This document shows, piece after piece, positions 26,331 through 57,352 of a stretch of DNA of 64,000 bases. Position 1 is the stretch's first letter, and every line of letters begins with the position of its first letter. The position numbers were made by a program, and so were the translations under genes. The notes below the pieces were generated by a model. The model did no database searches, had not been told where the DNA came from, and saw nothing but the letters and a program-made list of their open reading frames with translations. The DNA is from Scylla paramamosain (lineage: Eukaryota; Arthropoda; Malacostraca; Decapoda; Portunidae), in contig NC_087157.1 in assembly GCF_035594125.1 (NCBI RefSeq), forward strand, positions 34,608,116 through 34,672,115, read 5' to 3'.

Positions 26331-26827
26331 ACACATTGTAGTCAAGAGCCGCAGGAAGGCACACTGTCGCTGAATCGTCAAGCAAATGTAATGGTGCAGC
26401 AATATTCCATTAAAAGTATTGACACTTATTTCACGCGGTTACTGTGGCAGCCACCTTCAAACTGAAGCCCTCCCTGTTACCTACAGTGTTTCCCGCCCGT
26501 CTACAGGTGACGTAGTCATCAGCTACTGGCGGAAAAAGACCGTGGAGTCACATACATCATGAAAACGTCATGATTGGAGCTTGCGCGCGCGCGCCAGTAC
26601 ACTGCTGTAAACAAACACACGAACGAATGCAGTTTAGGCTCATACGATAGGGCAAGGCAGAGCTTGCTGGACTAAGGAAGAAATCCAAGACGCCACACAT
26701 TCTCAGAGCTGTCACCGCCCTGTCAGACTCGTCTCCTAAAGACTCATAGTTTTACACTTCCTCCTCTCCTCGCTCAGCAATGGGCATTAACAGGCGTGCG
26801 AGCCGGAGTGTAGCAGTGCCTAACGGG

Positions 26828-26829
<2 letters not shown>

Positions 26830-26893
<64 letters not shown>
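26830..26893. repeat. (GA)n microsatellite
   Basis: About 32 GA units, flanked by unrecognised sequence (26,331-26,829 and 26,894-27,180). The left flank includes a GCGCGCGCGC run near 26,583. Confidence 0.97.
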
Positions 26894-26896
<3 letters not shown>

Positions 26897-27194
26897 CGAT
26901 ATAAACAAGCACTACTGCTTCCTCCTGGCCGTTCACCTTTCCTCCGAGAGGGTGGGTGGCGGGTGGTGTCGGGGAGAGTCCTTTGGCAACTTTAGTCGAA
27001 ATGTGGCGGGTGGTGTGGGGGCGGAGGATCCTATGGCAACTTTTGTTGTGATATGATTACCATTTCATTCTTGATTTTTCCATGGCCTTTTTTTTTTCTT
27101 TCTTTCTTTCTTTTTTCTTTCTTTTTTTTTTTTTGCTTTTGCTTCTTCATATTTACAGACTTATATATACAACATGTCAAACTACAGATCTCTG

Positions 27195-27562
27195 TCCATT
27201 CCATACCTGCTATGTATTTCAGACCCTACCAAGTATCGTTTCCGGCAAATATCTTCCAAGCAAGCTATTGGATCAGCATATGACACTGGCATAGCCCTTC
27301 CCTCACTGATGACACCACGGCGCATTGCCGAGAGAAGGTCATTAAGGGGTTTACTCTTGGCTCTCAAGGGAAGCTGGCAGGAGGTGAATAGACATTGGGT
27401 GAGGGAAGGTATTGCGTGACGGAGTGATGACGTGACGTGTATCACTCAGCCACCTCTCTCTCTCTCCACTCCCGTCTTCTCCCTCCCTCCTTGCCTTCCT
27501 CATACTGCTAGTTTACAAGACATTTACCAAAAACGATGCGTGATAGGGTCTGAAATGGATAG
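27195..27562. repeat. inverted pair of ~60-bp related segments
   Basis: The minus strand at about 27,195-27,262 and the + strand at about 27,505-27,562 share AACGAT, TAGGGTCTGAAAT and ATAGCA in the same order, roughly 75% alike by eye. Translated, both give an L-(E/Q)-D-I-C/Y-x-K-R-C/Y-x-(V/I)-G-S-E pattern. The segment between them is unique. The family is unknown. Confidence 0.45.
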
Positions 27563-27587
27563 CAAACAATGGTTACTTATATGGCAG

Positions 27588-27589
<2 letters not shown>

Positions 27590-27674
<85 letters not shown>
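27590..27674. repeat. (TC)n-(AC)n microsatellite
   Basis: (TC)35 switching directly to (AC)8. Confidence 0.97.
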
Positions 27675-28149
27675 TGGTGTTGGAAGAAAGGTACTCAGAG
27701 GTCCGGGTTATGTCGCCTAAAGTCTTTCCCTTCTCAGGCCACTGTCGTGTGTTTACGTCACCTGTTGATCCATATCGCAATAATCTCAGTCTTGTAGGTC
27801 TCATGCAGCGCCCCAGTGACAGGTCCTTAACGCCGCTCCAACAATATCACGTCACGACACTAGTATAACAGCTGTCGTATGCAAAAGTGTCCGTCTGAGT
27901 GGAAGTGTACCTTGTGCTCGATTCCCCTCTGTTATCTTGGCTCAAACTCGTGTATGAAAGGGTCTATGGGGCTGATAACCCTACCAGTGCAAGCCCGATC
28001 ATCAGTTCACTTCACGCCTCTCTAACCACATGTTATGGAAAAATTTATGTTGTTTATATTTCACAAGGTCAGGTAAGGAAGGGTATCCCACCTCAGCGTA
28101 ACAGACGATATTAGAGGTTGTTTTCCTCACTCCTAACAACTCCCTCATG
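27675..28149. other. unrecognised single-copy sequence
   Basis: An open + frame over 27,899-28,114 has ordinary composition, but no start, splice or family evidence supports a gene. Confidence 0.35.
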
Positions 28150-28611
28150 GCTCAGTAATTAAGTTCAATGACCGGCTTAACATCTGCGCCCATCCATGAT
28201 TCACAGCCGTGCAGAAGTGAGGACACAAGTGCCGCGTCAAACAGACTGCGCTTCACAGTGAACAGCACACCGCTTTGTTTTCGTATAAAGGAGACATATT
28301 TCAACACGTGACATAATTTGTTTTGTGAGTGTAGCTTCACCGCCATCACAGGCGAAGGTGCTCCCCAGGCACACGTAACCATCCCAGTGTTCCACCACCA
28401 GCCCGTCCGCGTATAGTGGCTCCACATCTCCTGGCTCCCCGTTTATAACTAAAAACTTCGTTTTAGCTGTATTGACTTTCATTCCATAATCATCATAAGA
28501 CTCATTCAATATCACAGTCTTTCTTTGTATATTAGTTCTCGTTGTGGATATTACTACTGCGGCATCCATGTACAACAATAAATGTAGCCATTCTATAAGT
28601 GTGGCCTTCAT
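28150..28611 (-). mobile_element. LINE reverse-transcriptase fragment (decayed)
   Basis: The minus-strand frames encode LLLYMDAAVVIS, where the expected catalytic motif is YMDD, then YGMKVNTAKTKF, which is the conserved block after the active site. After a frameshift come AVKLHSQNKLCHVLKYVSF and SSLLHGCESW, the thumb/connection region of non-LTR reverse transcriptases. The second catalytic Asp is Ala and the frame is broken, so the copy is dead. It is a different family from the LINEs inside GTF2H1. Confidence 0.75.
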
Positions 28612-28784
28612 TATTTTTAATTAACTCATCTATATAAATTATGAATAAAAGGCATGATGTCAATAGACCCTGCGTTACACCAACAGTGGAGATCACAATT
28701 TAGTGCACAACCCACAATACTCTCGGTTACGTGATATGGCTGCCAGCACCACCATCCCACACACAAGATATTTAAGAAAGTTAT

Positions 28785-29560
28785 GAGAGTATGGAGAGGA
28801 AAGAGTGTTAGTGATGGATAATACGAATGCCCATACAGGAGTACTAGAAGAACGAATGAACAGGAATAGTGAAATGCTTGGGGAGTTTGTTGATGAAATG
28901 GAGTTGGAAAATCTGAATGTTACCTTGGCTGAGGGGCGTGTGATCTGAAGTGCAAGAGAGCATGAATCAGCAATTGACTACATGTTGGCGAATGGAAATA
29001 AGCGTGAAATTGTGTTGCACATGTGCATAGATGAGGATGATATGGTTGATATTGTGTCTGATCACAATATGTTGGCTGTGGAGTGCCTGATGCATGGTGG
29101 GAATGAAGTGAAAGTGGCAAGTAAGAAAAGGAAGTGGAGACTGAGAGATATAGGGTGGGAGACTTTTCAGGTTGATCTAAGTGAAAGATGCTGGGATGAT
29201 GTAAGTGTTCATGATGTGGAGCACCTGAATGAGGAACTGGTCGAGAACCAGATAGAGCGTATGAGAGTTGGCAGAAGAGGCTATGTAATCCGTGGTGGAA
29301 TTATGAAATCAGAGAGGCTAGGAAGAAGTGAAAGAGAGTGAGTAGACAGTATAGATGGCTGAAAAAAAAAAAAAAGTATAAAAGCAATGAGGCGGAGAAT
29401 GAGTATCAGAATGCATGGGCAGCGTATGTAAAACAGCAGCGACTGACAAGAATGATTATGAATGCCAAAATTAAGTGTGGAAGGAGTGTGATTGAATTTT
29501 TGAGGGAGAAAGGCATGGAAGGTGGCCGTGGATAGTACAGGTTCATGAGAGGTGAGAATA
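28785..29560 (+). mobile_element. LINE endonuclease and linker fragment (decayed)
   Basis: The + strand encodes DNTNAHTG, a degraded form of the endonuclease GDxN-H motif, then MLGEFVDEMELENLNVTLAE, then ESAIDYMLAN, and SDHNML, the terminal SDH motif of APE-type endonucleases. The linker KRKWRLRDIGWETFQVDL follows. A TGA interrupts the frame near 28,950 and an A-run near 29,361 shifts it. With the minus-strand polymerase fragment just to the left, this may be one family split by inversion. Confidence 0.65.
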
Positions 29561-29599
29561 TGTCAGGCAGCGTTGGTGTGGAGATCTACTGAAATCCTG

Positions 29600-32500
29600 A
29601 TTAATCTTCAGAAATTCAGATATTATTTATAGATTTTGATATATTCTCCTGACATTAGGACCACGACTCCAGAACGCTTCCTGCACCTACGTGTGGTGGT
29701 GCTTTTCCCCCGTCAAGCTGGCAACTGAGGAGTGACAGTAACGTGGTGTAGTAAAGGATAATACTTCACCTGTTAATTTTGAAGGTAATTTTTATAGTAT
29801 ATGTCCTTTACATTTCGCTTTCTCTCACGACGACATTCTGTCGTTCTCTCTCACGGGCAAACTATGGTATCTAGTCTCGGGTCAGTTGATCTAATATATT
29901 TGAGTACTTTATAGTTTCGAAATTGGGTGTATGCCTCAAAGGGACACTGCTACTATATCATATGTATAATCATGTTAAAAGAGGAAGGCTAACATATTTA
30001 CAAATTCAAGTTCTTTTTTTTCCCTATTAAAAGTCCACCAGATGAAACATTTAAATGTGAAAGGAGTGGTCCGAACTACTCTGGAGGGCTGGGAATCCAC
30101 CCATCATACTTTCACAACACAGGGGTCCCAAACAAGCCCCTGGAAGGCTAGAAATGACCCTGAGGAAGCACGAGAGAGTGATGAGATGCACGTAGACCAA
30201 CTCGGCTCATGGCTGGTTGGCGTGGGGGGTTGCCATGGTGAAGCCGCCCGCTGCCGCCGCCAGGTGCCGCTGAGGGGACACATGTTTTGGTTCCACACTG
30301 CAGCTGAGGCTTGACCCGTGCAGGTGTCAACATTGAGAGGTATTTCAAGTCTGAACCCTGATCTAAGTTATCAAATAGGATACAAGTGGATATTAGTTAC
30401 CCTCTAATTAGTGATATTCGAATTGGCTTTTCTATTTCAGTCTCATAGCACATGTTTAGCCCAAGAAATCTATATTTCGTGCATTTTCTTTCCTGGTTGA
30501 TAATATTCCATGTGACGAATAATATTTTGGTGGATGAAGGCTGCCTTTGCATTATCAGCAGAGAAGGTTGCCCCTGTGTGTGCCGGCAGGGACTTGGCGA
30601 AAGCAATGGTCGAGGTCATTTTTTTAAGGAGAGAGAGAGCATTGTAAAGCGAAAATATTTAATTGAATTTCATGACGATTAACAAAATGAGTTTAATTTA
30701 TGTGCATTTCCTAACTCAGTAATGCTGTATTTTGTGGGGCTTAGAAACAATTTAATGAAAGTGAAATACTCAGAGTAATCCTTGCGAAGCTTGCATATTT
30801 ATTCAGGATTACACCCGGCTCACAGGTGGCTAATTTTTTCTTTTCTTTTTTTCATATAAGTTTTGATATGTATATGAGACACTGTTAGTAACGTTTTTGT
30901 TGGAAATATCTTAGTAATTGCCATGCTGTAAGTGATCAGAGTCCACAAAGGTCTGGGCTGACCTGGGTGGTGCAGGGCTAAAGATTCAGGAGGGCTAGAT
31001 GTCCTTTGGGGCTTAGGTAGCCCCTCTGCAGGTTAGTCTCACAGGTTTTAAAAGTTAGGTTACAGTTATACTAGGTTTGGTATAAGTTGTGTTTTTGTTG
31101 GAAATTACCAGTGTTGGGTTGGGGTAAGAAGGAAGAAAATCTGACAACTAGCAGATTTGTTCACCAGTGTGAACAAATTCACATTGATTCTTGATTGTGT
31201 TATGGCACCCACCACTTACACTGCTGCCCACAGCCACTGGTAACACTTGCCTGGGCAGGCAGCAACTCACATGGAGTAGTTAGGACAGCACTCACTCCAT
31301 CACTAGGTGCTGTGATGCAGGTGGAGGCAACTCACAGGGATTGGCATAGTAGTGAAGTGCAAAGCAAGAAGGACATGCACAGAATGTATGCACAGCACAG
31401 GCATATATTTCCTCACTAGAGAACAGGGCACTGTTATCTTGTGTCTCACAGGACACTACAGGCTCAAAATACTCACACCAGGCCGAGCACTGAGTGTTAA
31501 GTGCAGCACACACCGCCCACCACTTGAGGCAGAGTCACTCAGGCATCCACACACATGCGGTGAACCCAAGGCAGAAGCACAAGACACGTCTCTGAGCATC
31601 ACACAGCAGCAGCAGCTGGACACGGTGAAGACTCTGCTGCTCTTCCCAGTTGCTGGTACTCCTCACAGTCACAGGATGTCTTCTTCATGTGATCTTTCCT
31701 CAGGCCAGCTCTCATATAAACAGCAGACACCTCACAGAGGCTCCACCAGCCTCTGTTCCTTCATCCAGCTATGATGTCTACCCTTCGTGGTCTTCCTCCA
31801 GGCTGGTGCTCCCTCTGGCCTCCACAGCACCTGGTGCAGGCCACCACATGTCCAGTTACCAAATTCTGGTCACCATGTGTGGATCCACCTTCGCCTCAGG
31901 TCTGCGCGCGTCAAGTCCTGCCTCAAGTCCCACTGGCATTAGACTCATCTCTGCTGCTCTGCTCCATGTCTGCTTTCTTCTGTGTCTGGCTGCCATTTTC
32001 ACAGTGCCCTTTCTCTCTTATGTCTCAGTACCAAGTGAAGCTCACATTCACCTGCCTGCCGCCTCTCTCTCTGCTCATGAAATCTGAGAATCTATTACAT
32101 TCCCACTGCACATATTACATTCCCACTGCACATGTGTGGGTAAGCAGGAGCCAAGAGCTGTAACCCCATGCTTCACAGTAGCACCTCTAATGTAATGATT
32201 GATTAAAAAAAATAAATAAAAAAAAAAAAGGGAAGGTGCCGTAACATTGTGGTCATATAGCACTAGGAATTATGGACTGTTAGCACACACATAATAATGT
32301 ATGTATCCTGGTATGGCTGGCCTGTGTATATTTGTGAAGTCATATAATCAATCACTTCTAGTAATTACCCATTGAGGTATCTGGAACTAAAAGGGTAATT
32401 GCAACAGTGCACTGGTTTTTATTCAGTGGTGGATGGTGAGTGAGTGTGAAAGGGGCTTGTGGCAGCTGTGATGCTCAAGAGAAAGAGGGAAGGGAATTGT

Positions 32501-32775
32501 GGAAGTGCCATATATCTCATAAGTTTATATCTTCATAATATCTTCATAAGTTCAGTGCTGTTTTGATGGCTTTTCCAAGCTCTTGGTATGTGGAAATATA
32601 AAGAAAATAAAAGATTTGAGAAAACTGTAGCAGACTAAGTTTTAGGAGTGGCAGTGCATGGCACCTCTGTTCTGTGAATAGTTGTGTTGCACCTTATGTA
32701 TCACTGAACAGAGTTACTTGGTGTCTGTGTATGAATGTCAACACAATGGGAGAGAGTAATTTGGTTTGTTTTCTT
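29600..32775. other. unrecognised sequence upstream of GTF2H1
   Basis: No exon could be fixed here. 30,180-30,320 is GC- and CpG-rich. Three overlapping + frames of 130-145 codons at 31,352-32,163 have varied composition but no recognisable motif and no codon-bias agreement. A 5' untranslated exon of GTF2H1 should lie somewhere between here and 33,273, because the start codon sits directly behind a splice acceptor. Confidence 0.4.
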
Positions 32776-32778
32776 ATG

Positions 32779-32779
32779 A

Positions 32780-32836
<57 letters not shown>

Positions 32837-32996
32837 GTATGGCACCCCATGGTAGTGAAGAGTAGGAGGCCTCTTGGATGGAAGAGGATAAAAAAGTCAT
32901 CATAAATATTTTACTGTAAAACTTGGCTAAAAGGAGGCTGGATTTATCATTTTATTATTATTTATTTATTTTATTTCTTTACATTAACTATTTACT

Positions 32997-33028
<32 letters not shown>
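32779..33028. repeat. (AAT)n and (TA)n microsatellites
   Basis: (AAT)19 at 32,779-32,836 and (TA)14 at 33,001-33,028. Confidence 0.95.
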
Positions 33029-33030
<2 letters not shown>

Positions 33031-33274
33031 TCTATGCCACTTTTGATAATTTAGAATTTAGATGGTTGTCCCTTCAATTTTTTGAGTGACTTGTGTAAGC
33101 ACATTCTGTCCCATTGAGCTTTGTGATGCAGTTATGGTTGAAGATAAGGTTAACAAAAAGAGTGCTGATATTCTTGGGAATTCTGTGATAGCTTATCTTT
33201 TGATGTCATGTTTTCCATATAGTATTTCAATTACGGTGTGTCACTGTGTAACATGTTGCTTAACCTTTTACAGG

Positions 33275-51264
<17,990 letters not shown>

Positions 51265-51303
51265 AACTTTGTAAGATTTCTTTGGGTAGTTTTTAGGTTT
51301 ATA

Positions 51304-51309
51304 AATAAA
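51304..51309 (+). promoter_or_regulatory. possible GTF2H1 polyadenylation signal
   Basis: AATAAA 40 bp after the stop codon. A second AATAAA lies at 52,795-52,800, so a longer 3' UTR is possible. Confidence 0.4.
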
Positions 51310-51388
51310 TGGCAAGTTCATTTTATAGTAACCCGAACAAAAAACTGACCTCTACCTCACATGGTGTCAGTGTCTTAGCTTATCAGAC

Positions 51389-51820
51389 ATGAGCAACATA
51401 GACACTATTTTTCACCCGTCTCAAAGGAGAACAGACAAGCCTTTGGATTACGTGGCAAAAGGAAGTGATTATGCCGATTTTGAGGAGAGGTACAACAGTT
51501 GGAGCCTGTTGGTGCTGGTGTCTCCTTGGTCAGTATTTTATTCTGCCTTGAATGATTGTATAGCTGGCATACAAGTGGCCCCACGTGGTTCATTCAGTGC
51601 ACCAAATTGTCCCGACAGGATACCTTACGCGCCTTCCCATTTCTTATTCAGTGTTGCAGCAGTGAGCAGATTAGTGGTTAATATCAGTCTTCAGACTGAT
51701 ATATGCAGCATTGTTATGTTAAAACACCATGTTACTGAGGTTAGGAGAGTGGGGCCTCTGATCAGCTATTATTGTTGTATCTGGAAGATCTATTTTCATG
51801 CTCAAATTTTCATGTTTTGA
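51389..51820 (+). other. 143-codon open frame, unrecognised
   Basis: An ATG-started frame of mixed composition (MSNIDTIFHPSQRRTDKPLD at the start, SWSLLVLVSPWSVFYSALN inside) lies just downstream of GTF2H1. It has no recognisable domain or family and no splice support, and may fall in the GTF2H1 3' UTR. More likely a chance ORF than a gene. Confidence 0.2.
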
Positions 51821-54459
51821 CATCTGTTTTGTGTTATTTATGTCATTGTTGAATGGTAGAGATGGATGTGACCTGCAGGGAATGACAGTCTATTGCTAGT
51901 CAGCTGGATTATCTCAATTTTTTTTCCAGGAAATTAGAATGTCACATATTTGGCACAAAGTCAAACTACAATGTTCCATAAGGAACTTTTAACCAAAAAT
52001 ATGACTGTTTTTATACTAATTCCTTGATAAAACTTTGCCAATCCAAAACAACTTGCAGGAACTTTTCCTAGAAATTTTTCTTGTTCCAGCCTTCCCCATT
52101 CCCTCTTCCCCTCTGAAAAAAGCAAAAATTGCAGAGCCTTATATACCTCTTCATGAATGTCTTAGTTCCTCTTCACCCTAACATTCTGTAAGGCTTTGAT
52201 ATGCTCAGATTGATGGCTATCATAAATAAATCTGTGGAGCAGATGAAGCCTTACTTCTGCCTTGTGCTCAGATCAGTGGTGAAATTTGAATAACAGATGT
52301 GGGTTGACAGTGTATGCATGTAGTCACTGGTGGGATTATATCTTTTAAGGAAGTTCAGTATTAAATCATGTTTTTTTGCATTTACCAAACGTGTCAATTC
52401 CTTAAATGTGAAAGTCCACATTTTACAAGAACTGAGAGTCAGCAATCTGCCAGGCTCCCAGTGATAGCAACTAAGTGCCCCATGCAGTGCCAGCAATCAC
52501 CCTGTGAACAAAGTAGGCTCTGTAGTCTTCCTTTGGCCCACCAGTAAGCATTTTTCACACTTTACCCTCTTCCTGATAGCCCTCCATCAACCTGAAGAAC
52601 CACCCAATCCTCCCATGTCACCACTTGATGTCCTTTATGCCTCCCTTCAACAGTAATAGTTCTGCATCTCTATTTACAAGTCAGTTTGCCTTGTTTCTGG
52701 GAGAGCAAAATGTTTTTAGAAATATGGAAATCAAATATTTTTGTAGAAAATATTCCTGTATATATACTATTTGTATGAAATTTGCTTATAAACAAATAAA
52801 CCATAAATGACATTTTGTCTCTGTTTGTAGATTTCATGACTACTTATAGGATATGCAAACTTCTCTCATATCTTTGTAGGGAAGATTTTTGGCCACTCCA
52901 TTGAAATACATATTATGTACAAGTCTATACAATACTATTTTATTAAAAGTAATGAACAGAGAATACCAGTTTATGAAAATACATTTTTTAAGAGTTATTT
53001 ATTTATTTATTTTTCCAACAATGAAGTTCCCTACTAGTTATTTGAGTATTACATTTTAGAGTGAACAGATGTGCAGTGATGCCAGGTGAAAGTGTTCTCA
53101 TGGAGTGAGGCCTCCCTACATAACACTGGTGCAGTTGCTTACTTCAGTGTGGGAAAAAAAAAAACTTGTATTAAGAGATTTACAGATCTCATCCAGTAGT
53201 TTGCATCATCATATGATTCTGGATTTAATTCCAAGAATAACTTAAAACATTGTCTTGAGATACTTGTCAATTATCATCAGTCAGTGTATACAGTTGTGAG
53301 GTAATGAAGAGAACATGGTTATGAGAGAAAGAAAACAAAAACTACCATTACACAATCTGTAATGATGATAGCAATAATTAAGAGTGAGTATTGATACAGT
53401 ATAAAGAATGGATTATATTTTCATGTATAAATATGGCACAAGTATGTAGCTGATAAAATTTTGGGGAGGGAAGAAAATATGTATATTTATAAATAACTAA
53501 TACATTGCAAAGCAGATTAAGCAAGAGAATATATTTATCATATACAAATCTAATTTGCAAGTGTTAACAGAATTTAGTGTGGGCAGCTTCATGTACCACC
53601 ATTGGGATATACAGACTACAACAGTTTGAATTATAGAGTGTTTTAAGCACTTCAAGAAGTTACTAAACAGTAGTCATTAGTACTTTCATGAAGCAGCACC
53701 AGTGAGTAACTATATCATTCACATGGGAATCACTTATTTTATCTGTCACACCATATGTCATTTCTGCATTCTTTCTCTATCTTCTATATAGTGCCTATGG
53801 GTAGTGCTTGATTAGGAATCCACTCATCTGTGTCCATTTCTCTTATTATCCATGTATGGATGGGATTTCAAGGTATGGTGCCTATTTGCTTCACAGAGAT
53901 GACTAGGTTTCTGTGGATGACACTGAACTTTGCTTAATTGTGGATCTGTTGAGTTGCAAGAAGCAATCAAAGCTCTCCATGTGATGGGTAGTGCTGACTT
54001 GGGTGTGTCCCTCTGATGTTCACACTTTAAGTCACTAGTTTTTAGGGGCATCTCTGAGACCTGGTGTACAGTAGGTGATGGAAAAATCCGTGGCATCCTT
54101 ATCATGGAGAGCCTGGATGTAGGTGGCCATGATGTGAGGTGATAGCTGATGTGAAAACTGTTGCTTTAGGACACTAAAGGTCTCAGCCAACTAACCAATG
54201 AGCTGTGGTGTGTTGCCAGTATAACCATGGCATAAATCTATTAGTACGTGTATTTAGGTTTACTGTGGTTGCAATTATCCAAATATGTTTTCCAATTGTT
54301 TTTTTTATGAGGTGGTCAGCTGCTGGCTTGTGGAACGCAGTCATGGCCATTCCCTTGAGGCTATTTATTAAGAATATTGGTAAAACAGAGATTACTTTTA
54401 AAGTTTGATGTACAGTTATAATGATAAACCTTTCCATGATGGCACAGAAATGTTTACAT

Positions 54460-54460
<1 letters not shown>
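51821..54460. other. unrecognised single-copy sequence
   Basis: A/T-rich, with very few microsatellites compared with the rest of the window. A minus-strand frame at 53,824-54,105 is open with ordinary composition, but I cannot identify it. It may include GTF2H1 3' UTR sequence. Confidence 0.4.
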
Positions 54461-54461
<1 letters not shown>

Positions 54462-54524
<63 letters not shown>

Positions 54525-54580
54525 GTGAGAGGGTGCTGCTTATTGTATTTAGCTCAGTACAATAAGTATAATAAGTGTTT

Positions 54581-54678
<98 letters not shown>

Positions 54679-54778
54679 TTTGAATACTTACAAGTCACGA
54701 CAATAAATTGAATTCACTTGAAAGTAAGCCATAGAACTCTACGGATTTAAAGCTACTTGCAACAGAAGTTATAAAACG

Positions 54779-54813
<35 letters not shown>
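54462..54813. repeat. three (GA)n microsatellites
   Basis: (GA)30 at 54,462-54,521, (GA)45 at 54,584-54,674 and (GA)16 at 54,782-54,813. Confidence 0.97.
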
Positions 54814-54816
<3 letters not shown>

Positions 54817-55254
54817 GTATACAAGAAATTAAAGTTTGGGAAGACTATGAAAAAAAAAATCAAGCAAAAACTTCAAACGAGTCTTCTTTATAATGTGAGA
54901 CTGATAGGCATCACTAAATATGTTGCATCCTGTTAGCATATTAGATATAAAGTGCCATGTTAATACAGATAAATACCGGTGCAGATTTAATATAGACTGT
55001 TGTTCACGTTTTTTTTTTTATCAGGTGGGAATGATAAACAAAAAATAATTTTGTTATGTTATTATTTGGATGAGTTAGAATTATAATTATTACGAAAATT
55101 TACCATGATAAAAGCAGCCCCGTTGGAGAGACGCTTTGCAGATTCAAACAGGGCGCACGTCCATATCTGCGGCAGACCACCCAGCCTCGCCCGCGCCCAG
55201 CCAGCCAGTCAAGTGTCGGTCAAACAATTCCAGTCATTGAATTTAAGGGGAGGG

Positions 55255-55256
<2 letters not shown>

Positions 55257-55343
<87 letters not shown>

Positions 55344-55451
55344 AGAATAGATGGCGAATAATGAAGAAGGGGAGTGAGGGAGGAAATGATGATGATGATG
55401 ATGAGGAGGAGGAGGAGGAGGAGGACAGGAGGTGACTAATGACTAGGTAAT

Positions 55452-55506
<55 letters not shown>

Positions 55507-55704
55507 TCATTAACGTTCTATTAAACTTTAGTATTTCTTCCTCTTCCTCCTCCTCCTCCTCCTCCTCTTGTTCTTGTTCTTCTTCTTCTTCTTCCTCCTC
55601 CTCCTGCTCCATCAACAACTAACACAAACAGATCTCCCTTACCCCCCCTCCTCCTCCTCCTCCTCCTCCTCCTCCTCCTCCTCCTCCTCCTCCTCCTCCT
55701 TCTC

Positions 55705-55794
<90 letters not shown>
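55257..55794. repeat. (GA)n, GAT/GGA, (TC)n and (CTC)n cluster
   Basis: (GA)43 at 55,257-55,342, (GAT)n/(GGA)n at about 55,388-55,425, (TC)25 at 55,453-55,502, CTC/CTT units at 55,540-55,605, and (CTC)n at about 55,650-55,708 switching directly to (TC)43 until 55,794. The purine strand flips within 150 bp. Confidence 0.96.
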
Positions 55795-55797
<3 letters not shown>

Positions 55798-55977
55798 ACC
55801 CCCAAAATTTTGACCACATGGAAAGAAAGAAAAGAGAGAAAGAAAGAAAGAAAGAGAAAAAGAAAGAAAAACTCATCTCATATCCCTTTTCCGACGTTCA
55901 AATTCTGGAGAGAAGGAGGAGGAGGAGGAAGGCATGACGTGCAAATCTTTCTCCTTTGCCCAAAGCTTTTCTTCGCA

Positions 55978-56986
<1,009 letters not shown>

Positions 56987-57080
56987 CTGCATTACTTCTC
57001 CTTGTAAGAGACATTTCTTTCTCCCCACTTGGTCCACCCTATTCATTTCAATATCGAGGCTCTTGATGTAAGAAACTATA

Positions 57081-57165
57081 GGGTTGGGGGTGTTTGGGGG
57101 TGTTTCGGGGTGTTTTGGAGTGTACTGGGGTATATTGGGGGTGTGTAGGTGTGGGAGGGTGGGTT
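57081..57165 (+). repeat. G-rich tandem motif with G-quadruplex potential
   Basis: Four G tracts of three or more with loops of 2-6 bases lie within 57,081-57,110 (GGGTTGGGGGTGTTT then GGGGGTGTTTCGGGG). Further GGGG and GGG tracts continue to about 57,165. The unit GGGGTGTTT recurs. Confidence 0.75.
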
Positions 57166-57234
57166 AGGGGTGAAGGTGAAGTGGGTGTAAGAGGACAAGG
57201 AGGAGGAGAACGAGGAAGAGCAGGAAGAGGAATT

Positions 57235-57237
<3 letters not shown>

Positions 57238-57280
<43 letters not shown>

Positions 57281-57352
57281 CAGTAGTAGTAGTAGTAGCA
57301 GTAGCAGTAGTAGTAGTAGTAGTAGCACCACCACCACCACCACCACCACCAC
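57238..57352. repeat. (TAG)n-(CAC)n compound array
   Basis: (TAG)n with CAG variants to 57,326, then (CAC)n to 57,352. A second (CAC)n lies at about 57,790-57,830. Confidence 0.95.

Noticed and set aside
31352..32163. Three overlapping plus-strand frames of 130-145 codons
   Set aside because: They overlap in different frames, have no recognisable motif and no splice or start support; at least two must be chance.
53824..54105. 93-codon minus-strand frame
   Set aside because: Ordinary composition but no start context, splice sites or recognisable family; not called as a gene.
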